DNA of 17,113 bases from Desulfuromonadaceae bacterium (GTDB lineage Bacteria; Desulfobacterota; Desulfuromonadia; Desulfuromonadales; Desulfuromonadaceae), in assembly GCA_027065245.1 (NCBI GenBank), contig JAMOOS010000063.1:1-17113 (forward strand), read 5' to 3'. The notes under the pieces were generated by a model that ran no database searches, was not told the DNA's origin, and saw only the letters and a list, made by a program, of their open reading frames with translations. A program made the position numbers and the translations under genes. The number at the start of each line of letters is the position of its first letter. The stretch's first letter is position 1. Shown here one piece after another: positions 13,204 to 17,113 of the stretch.

Positions 13204-14724
13204 TTACCCGCCCTGTAAAAAACGGTGATAGGCGGGATTGTTTGTTTCTTCGATGTGATAATAGCCCAAATCGGCCAAAAAAGCGTTTAGTTGATCGTAC
13301 TGACCGACGGGAATTTCCAGACCGATGAGTACCCGGCCGAAATCGCCCCCCTGGGCACGGTAGTGAAACAGCGAAATGTTCCAGTTGCTGCCCATACTGG
13401 CGAGAAAACGCCCCAAAGCTCCGGGCCGCTCGGGAAACCAGAAACGATAGAGCAGTTCCTGCCGCGCCTCGGTGGAATGACCACCAACCATGTAGCGGAT
13501 ATGGGTTTTAGCCAGATCATTGTCGGTGATATCGAGACAATCGTAGCCGGAGTTTTGCAACAGGCGAAGAAACTCGCGCCGCTCACCGCCGTCCTTTACC
13601 GACAGGCCGACAAAAATATTCGCCCGTTCCCGTCCGGCCAGGCGATAATTGAACTCGGTAACATTGCGCGTGCCGATCATCTCGGTGCAAAAGCGGCGCA
13701 ACGAACCGGGTTGTTCCGGGATAGTTACCGCATACAGCGCCTCCTTTTTCTCCCCCACCAGAGTGCGTTCGGCGACAAAGCGCAGCCGATCGAAATTCAT
13801 GTTGGCGCCGGAATTAACCGCCACAATCGACTTGCCGCGCCAGTTATGCTCGCCAACATACTTTTGTACCCCGGCCACCGCCAGCGCCCCCGCCGGCTCA
13901 ACAATGGAGCGGGTATCCTGATAGATGGTTTTGATGGCGCTGCAGATCTCATCGGTGGAAACAGTAATCATATCGTCGACAAACTGGCGGCACAGCTCAA
14001 AGGTACGCGCGCCCACAGCGCGCACCGCCACCCCATCGGCAAAAATCCCCACGCCGTCGAGGCAGATCCGCCGCCCCTGACGCAACGATCTGGTCATGGC
14101 GTCACTGTCTTCCGGCTCCACGCCGATCACCCTGATCTCCGGCGTAACCGCCTTGATGTAGCTGGCGATACCGGCAATAAGACCACCGCCGCCCACCGGA
14201 ACAAAAATCGCGTCCAACCGGGCGCTGCTCTGGCGGATAATTTCATCGGCCACTGTCCCCTGGCCGGCAATAACATAATCGTCATCAAAGGGATGGATAT
14301 ACACCATGCCGCTGCTCTCCACCACCTCGGCACAATGATCGGCAGCCTCGGAGTAATTGTCGCCATGCAGGATCACCTCGGCGCCATAGGCCCGCACAGC
14401 GGCAATCTTGATGGCCGGCGTGGTAACCGGCATCACAATAACCGCCTTTATCCCCAACTGCCGGGCGGAAAACGCCACCCCCTGAGCATGATTACCCGCC
14501 GAAGCGGCAATTACACCGCGCCGCCGCTGCTCACCGTCAAGCTGCGCAATACGATTATAGGCACCACGCAACTTGAAGGAAAACACCGCTTGCAGATCCT
14601 CCCGCTTGAACCACACCCGGTTATCCAGCTTGGCTGAAAGCGCCCCGGCCTCCTCCAGCGGCGTTTCCACCGCCGCGTCATAAACACGCGAAGTAAGAAT
14701 CAGGCGCAACATCCTGTTTTCCAT
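13204..14724 (-). CDS. ilvA: threonine ammonia-lyase, biosynthetic (isoleucine pathway)
   Basis: PLP enzyme turning threonine into 2-oxobutanoate, the first step to isoleucine. It has 506 aa. The catalytic part has PLP lysine K51 in VFSFKLRGAYN, SAGNHAQGVAFSA (75-87) and the glycine loop VPVGGGGLIAG (about 166-176). Two ACT-like regulatory domains follow, at about 338-411 (AVTIPEQPGSLRRF) and 433-503 (FWFPERPGALGRF), as in the isoleucine-inhibited form of E. coli rather than the short catabolic TdcB form. ATG 14724 has GGGAGGG 4-5 bases before it. A frame open to 14796 runs through the predicted promoter. Leading the nifS-mnmA-mtaB group is unusual; see findings. Feedback by isoleucine is expected from the ACT domains. 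Confidence 0.95.
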   Translation of the reverse strand: MENRMLRLILTSRVYDAAVETPLEEAGALSAKLDNRVWFKREDLQAVFSFKLRGAYNRIAQLDGEQRRRGVIAASAGNHAQGVAFSARQLGIKAVIVMPVTTPAIKIAAVRAYGAEVILHGDNYSEAADHCAEVVESSGMVYIHPFDDDYVIAGQGTVADEIIRQSSARLDAIFVPVGGGGLIAGIASYIKAVTPEIRVIGVEPEDSDAMTRSLRQGRRICLDGVGIFADGVAVRAVGARTFELCRQFVDDMITVSTDEICSAIKTIYQDTRSIVEPAGALAVAGVQKYVGEHNWRGKSIVAVNSGANMNFDRLRFVAERTLVGEKKEALYAVTIPEQPGSLRRFCTEMIGTRNVTEFNYRLAGRERANIFVGLSVKDGGERREFLRLLQNSGYDCLDITDNDLAKTHIRYMVGGHSTEARQELLYRFWFPERPGALGRFLASMGSNWNISLFHYRAQGGDFGRVLIGLEIPVGQYDQLNAFLADLGYYHIEETNNPAYHRFLQGG

Positions 14725-14786
14725 ACACCCTCCCGGGGGATGTTCTTGCTTTAATGCTTTAACGCTCCAACACAACAACCGCCGCT

Positions 14787-14815
14787 GTTGTAGCACGCTG
14801 ATACGTGGCGGTCAA
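14787..14815 (-). promoter_or_regulatory. candidate ilvA-nifS-mnmA-mtaB operon promoter
   Basis: On the minus strand TTGACC (14815-14810), 17-base spacer, TACAAC (14792-14787). The start point would be about 55 bases before the ilvA ATG. The -10 is overlapped by a 6-bp inverted repeat, ACAACA (14772-14777) and TGTTGT (14786-14791), a possible operator. Confidence 0.55.
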
Positions 14816-14845
14816 ACCAACGGACAATAAATTTAAGCGCGGGTA

Positions 14846-14875
14846 TCGACAATTGTATACAGTTTAATTTATACT
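14846..14875 (+). promoter_or_regulatory. candidate fumarase promoter
   Basis: TCGACA (14846-14851), 18-base spacer, TATACT (14870-14875): five of six matches in each box. The transcript would start near 14882, giving a leader of about 115 bases before the ATG. It is back to back with the ilvA promoter, about 30 bases apart. Confidence 0.6.
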
Positions 14876-14894
14876 GTGACGGTTGTTGAGTCGT

Positions 14895-14982
14895 GGCAGG
14901 TATTTTCTGCCCATTATTCCCACCCGTGCAGCCGTAGTAGCTTTTTATTGATACGGCACCGGGTATCATATTGTGTAATGAT
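14895..14982 (+). other. structured 5' leader of the fumarase gene
   Basis: Three small stems follow each other: GGCAG/CTGCC (14895-14911), GCCGTA/TACGGC (14931-14957) and ATCAT/ATGAT (14965-14982). The last ends 3 bases before the AAGGAG ribosome binding site. No known riboswitch family is recognised and no T-run follows any stem. Confidence 0.35.
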
Positions 14983-14998
14983 GCAAAGGAGAGCAACA

Positions 14999-16615
14999 AT
15001 GTCAGAGTTCAAGTACCAGGATCCGTTTCCCCTAGGTAAGGACACCACCGAGTACCGTCTGCTGACCAAGGATTACGTCAGCACCGCCGAGTTTGACGGC
15101 AAGCAGATTCTTAAAGTCGATCCTGAAGGATTAGCTTACCTGTCAAATCAGGCGTTTCGTGAAGTCAACTTCCTGCTGCGTCCGGCGCACAACGACAAAG
15201 TTGCTCAGATCCTGCGCGATCCTGAGGCATCTGCCAACGACCGTGGTGTTGCCATGGCGATGCTGAAAAACGCCATAGTAGCAGCCAAGTTTGAGCTGCC
15301 GTTCTGCCAGGATACCGGCACCGCCACCATCCTCGGCAAAAAAGGGCAATGTGTATGGACCGGCGGCAACGATGCCGAACAACTCTCTGCCGGTGTATAC
15401 AAAACCTACACTGAGGAAAACCTGCGCTATTCCCAAAATGCGCCGCTGAATATGTACGACGAGGTCAACACCAAGTGCAATCTGCCGGCGCAGATAGATC
15501 TGATGGCGGTGGAAGGCGACGAGTACAAGTTCCTCTTTATCGTCAAAGGTGGCGGCAGCGCCAACAAGAGCTACCTGTATCAGGAAACGAAAGCCACCAT
15601 CAATAAAAATACCCTGGTTGACTGGCTGGTAGCCAAGATGAAGTCCCTCGGTACCGCCGCCTGCCCGCCGTACCATATCGCTTTCTGCATCGGCGGCACC
15701 AGTGCCGAAACCTGCCTCAAAACGGCAAAACTGGCTTCGGCAGGCTATCTCGACAATCTGCCTACAGAAGGCAACGAGCTGGGTCGATCGTTCCGCGACG
15801 TGGAGCTGGAGCAGGAGCTGCTCAAGCGTGCCCAGGAACTCGGCATCGGCGCCCAGTTTGGCGGCAAATATTTCGCCCACGATGTGCGTGTTATCCGTTC
15901 CAGCCGCCACGGTGCCTCCTGTCCAATTGGCCTGGCGGTATCCTGCTCCGCCGACCGCAACATCAAGGCCAAAATCAACAAGGACGGCATCTGGCTGGAG
16001 AAGATGGACGCCAATCCCGAACGGTTACTGCCGCAAGGTGAACGCGGTTCCAATCGCCCCGAGGTGGTAAAAATTGACCTGAATCAGCCCATGAAGGATG
16101 TTCTGGCCGAACTGTCCAAATATCCCATCAAGACTCAGTTGTCATTGAGTGGCACCATTATCGTCGGTCGCGACATTGCCCACGCCCGTTTCCGTGAGAT
16201 TATCGAGCGCGGCGAAGAACTGCCACAGTACCTTAAGGATTATCCCATCTACTACGCCGGTCCGGCCAAAACTCCGCCCGGCAAGCCGTCCGGTTCCTTC
16301 GGCCCCACCACGGCGGCGCGAATGGATCCCTACGTGGACATGCTGCAATCTCGCGGCGCATCCATGATTATGATCGCCAAAGGTAACCGCTCACAGCAGG
16401 TAACCGATTCGTGCAACAAGCACGGCGGTTTCTACCTCGGTTCCATCGGTGGCCCGGCGGCGGCGCTGGCAGAGTACAACATCAAGAGTGTCGAGTGCCT
16501 CGACTTTGAAGACCTGGGCATGGAAGCGGTTTGGAAGATCGAAGTAGTTGACTTCCCGGCATTTATCCTAGTTGATGATAAAGGCAACGACTTCTTCAAA
16601 GAACTGGGCTTCTAA
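14999..16615 (+). CDS. fumA: fumarate hydratase, class I (single-chain, Fe-S)
   Basis: Oxygen-sensitive [4Fe-4S] enzyme interconverting fumarate and malate in the citric acid cycle. The 538-aa protein aligns from memory with E. coli FumA/FumB: C103 (LPFCQDTGTATILGKKG), C222 (ACPPYHIAFCIGG) and C316 (AVSCSADRNIKAK) correspond to its cluster ligands 105, 224 and 318. GGKYFAHDVRVIR and SGSFGPTTAARMD are further family hallmarks. Both halves (alpha and beta parts) are joined in one chain, as in E. coli, not split as in many anaerobes. The start at 14999 has AAGGAG seven bases before it; the longer open frame from 14876 runs through the leader and begins at the promoter. It is a single-gene unit, divergent from ilvA, ending in a strong terminator. 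Confidence 0.96.
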   Translation: MSEFKYQDPFPLGKDTTEYRLLTKDYVSTAEFDGKQILKVDPEGLAYLSNQAFREVNFLLRPAHNDKVAQILRDPEASANDRGVAMAMLKNAIVAAKFELPFCQDTGTATILGKKGQCVWTGGNDAEQLSAGVYKTYTEENLRYSQNAPLNMYDEVNTKCNLPAQIDLMAVEGDEYKFLFIVKGGGSANKSYLYQETKATINKNTLVDWLVAKMKSLGTAACPPYHIAFCIGGTSAETCLKTAKLASAGYLDNLPTEGNELGRSFRDVELEQELLKRAQELGIGAQFGGKYFAHDVRVIRSSRHGASCPIGLAVSCSADRNIKAKINKDGIWLEKMDANPERLLPQGERGSNRPEVVKIDLNQPMKDVLAELSKYPIKTQLSLSGTIIVGRDIAHARFREIIERGEELPQYLKDYPIYYAGPAKTPPGKPSGSFGPTTAARMDPYVDMLQSRGASMIMIAKGNRSQQVTDSCNKHGGFYLGSIGGPAAALAEYNIKSVECLDFEDLGMEAVWKIEVVDFPAFILVDDKGNDFFKELGF

Positions 16616-16643
16616 ACTGCCGATTCCACAATTGCGTCACAAT

Positions 16644-16678
16644 AAAAAAGGCTGCGCCGTTACGGCGCAGCCTTTTTT
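16644..16678. terminator. strong terminator after the fumarase gene
   Basis: A perfect 16-bp stem, six A then GGCTGCGCCG (16644-16659) with its complement (16663-16678), has a TTA loop. It ends in six T on both strands, so it works in both directions. Confidence 0.95.
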
Positions 16679-16694
16679 ATGGGCAAAAACACCA

Positions 16695-17113
16695 ACCCAA
16701 CCTACCCCAATGCCATTGGCAACGCGCAGCACCGTAGGTTGGGTAGAGCGTAGCGAAACCCAACGAATCATGGCGCTGCCGGTTACAAACCTGTTGGGTT
16801 TCATTTCATTCTACCCAACCTACCTTAATGCCGTAACAACGCGTAGCACCGTAGGTTGGGTAGAGCAGAGCGAAACCCAACAAACCATGGCGCTGCCGGT
16901 TACAAACCTGTTGGGTTTCATTTCATTCTACCCAACCTACCTTAATGCCGTAACAATGCGTAGCACCGTAGGTTGGGTAGAGCGTAGCGAAACCCAACGA
17001 ATCATGGCGCTGCCGGTTACAAACCTGTTGGGTTTCATTTCATTCTACCCAACCTACCTTAATGCCGTAACAATGCGTAGCACCGTAGGTTGGGTAGAGC
17101 GTAGCGAAACCCA
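16695..17113. repeat. 117-bp tandem array of paired REP-like palindromes (continues past the right edge)
   Basis: The period is exactly 117 bases: units at 16731-16847, 16848-16964, 16965-17081 and a partial unit from 17082. A diverged partial copy (16695-16730, one base longer than the matching part of the others) marks the left boundary. Each unit has element A, 31 bases (16734-16764 in unit 1; GTTGGGT and ACCCAAC arms, 13-base loop), and element B (16793-16823), which is A inverted and differs only in an 8-base loop core. A and B can also pair with each other through 14 + 9 bp to form a 90-base cruciform. Units 1 and 3 differ at one base, unit 2 at five from unit 1. No coding frame or promoter is apparent. 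Similar GTAGGTTGGG-type palindromes are common REP-like elements in bacteria, from memory. Confidence 0.93.

Noticed and set aside
13291..14637. Plus-strand open frame of 448 codons opposite ilvA
   Set aside because: Antisense shadow of ilvA; no recognisable domain and typical His/Arg-rich antisense composition.
16758..16799. ACCCAAC and GTTGGGT fit the RYYYAAC/GTTRRRY core consensus of integron attC sites, and the repeats are regularly spaced like a cassette array
   Set aside because: There are no cassette genes between the sites, the inner L-box pairing expected in attC is missing, no integrase is visible, and both arms are fully explained by the REP-like palindrome.
16695..17113. CRISPR array
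   Set aside because: The whole 117-bp unit repeats including the parts between palindromes, so there are no unique spacers, and no cas gene is present.

Overview
The window looks like core chromosome from a gammaproteobacterium-like or, more likely, deltaproteobacterial anaerobe (Desulfuromonadia/Geobacter-like). This is an inference from gene content: a beta-oxidation operon that ends in a NarI-like membrane redox protein, a single-chain class I fumarase, a NifS-type desulfurase with mnmA and mtaB, and moderately high GC with strong GGAGG ribosome binding sites. No phage, transposase, CRISPR or antibiotic-type cluster is visible.

Left part (1-5440, minus strand): one operon, read right to left. 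The order is a Cys-rich DUF6125-like protein, thiolase, 3-hydroxyacyl-CoA dehydrogenase, enoyl-CoA hydratase, short-chain acyl-CoA dehydrogenase, and the start of a NarI-like membrane protein that runs off the left edge. Together these form a complete four-step short-chain beta-oxidation (or reverse, butyrate-type) module plus a probable route for flavoprotein electrons into the membrane quinone pool. The first 735 bases are coding throughout although no stop codon falls inside the window.

Middle (5441-7549): a divergent MerR-family regulator (5719-6144) faces this operon. The operon side carries a perfect TTGACA -35, an 11-bp AT-rich inverted repeat, and two ACGT-type palindromes like those I recall for the MerR regulator LiuR. 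Next come tRNA-Arg(CCG), tRNA-Arg(CCT) and tRNA-Glu(TTC), each with a recognisable promoter and terminator, with apt (adenine salvage) on the minus strand between the second and third.

Right part (7550-17113): thrC (threonine synthase) and a small membrane-anchored protein of unknown function lie on the plus strand. The minus-strand operon ilvA-nifS-mnmA-mtaB follows; its last three genes overlap by 1 and 4 bases. NifS can supply the sulfur that MnmA (2-thiouridine at tRNA position 34) and MtaB (methylthio group on t6A37) put into tRNA. A class I fumarase is divergent from ilvA and ends at a perfect terminator.

The right edge (16695-17113) is a non-coding tandem array with an exact 117-bp period. 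Each unit carries two head-to-head copies of a 31-bp palindromic REP-like element. The array continues beyond the window and is the most unusual structure here. I do not see a clearly new multi-gene system. The best leads are the 117-bp array, the Cys-rich first gene of the beta-oxidation operon, and the candidate MerR operators.
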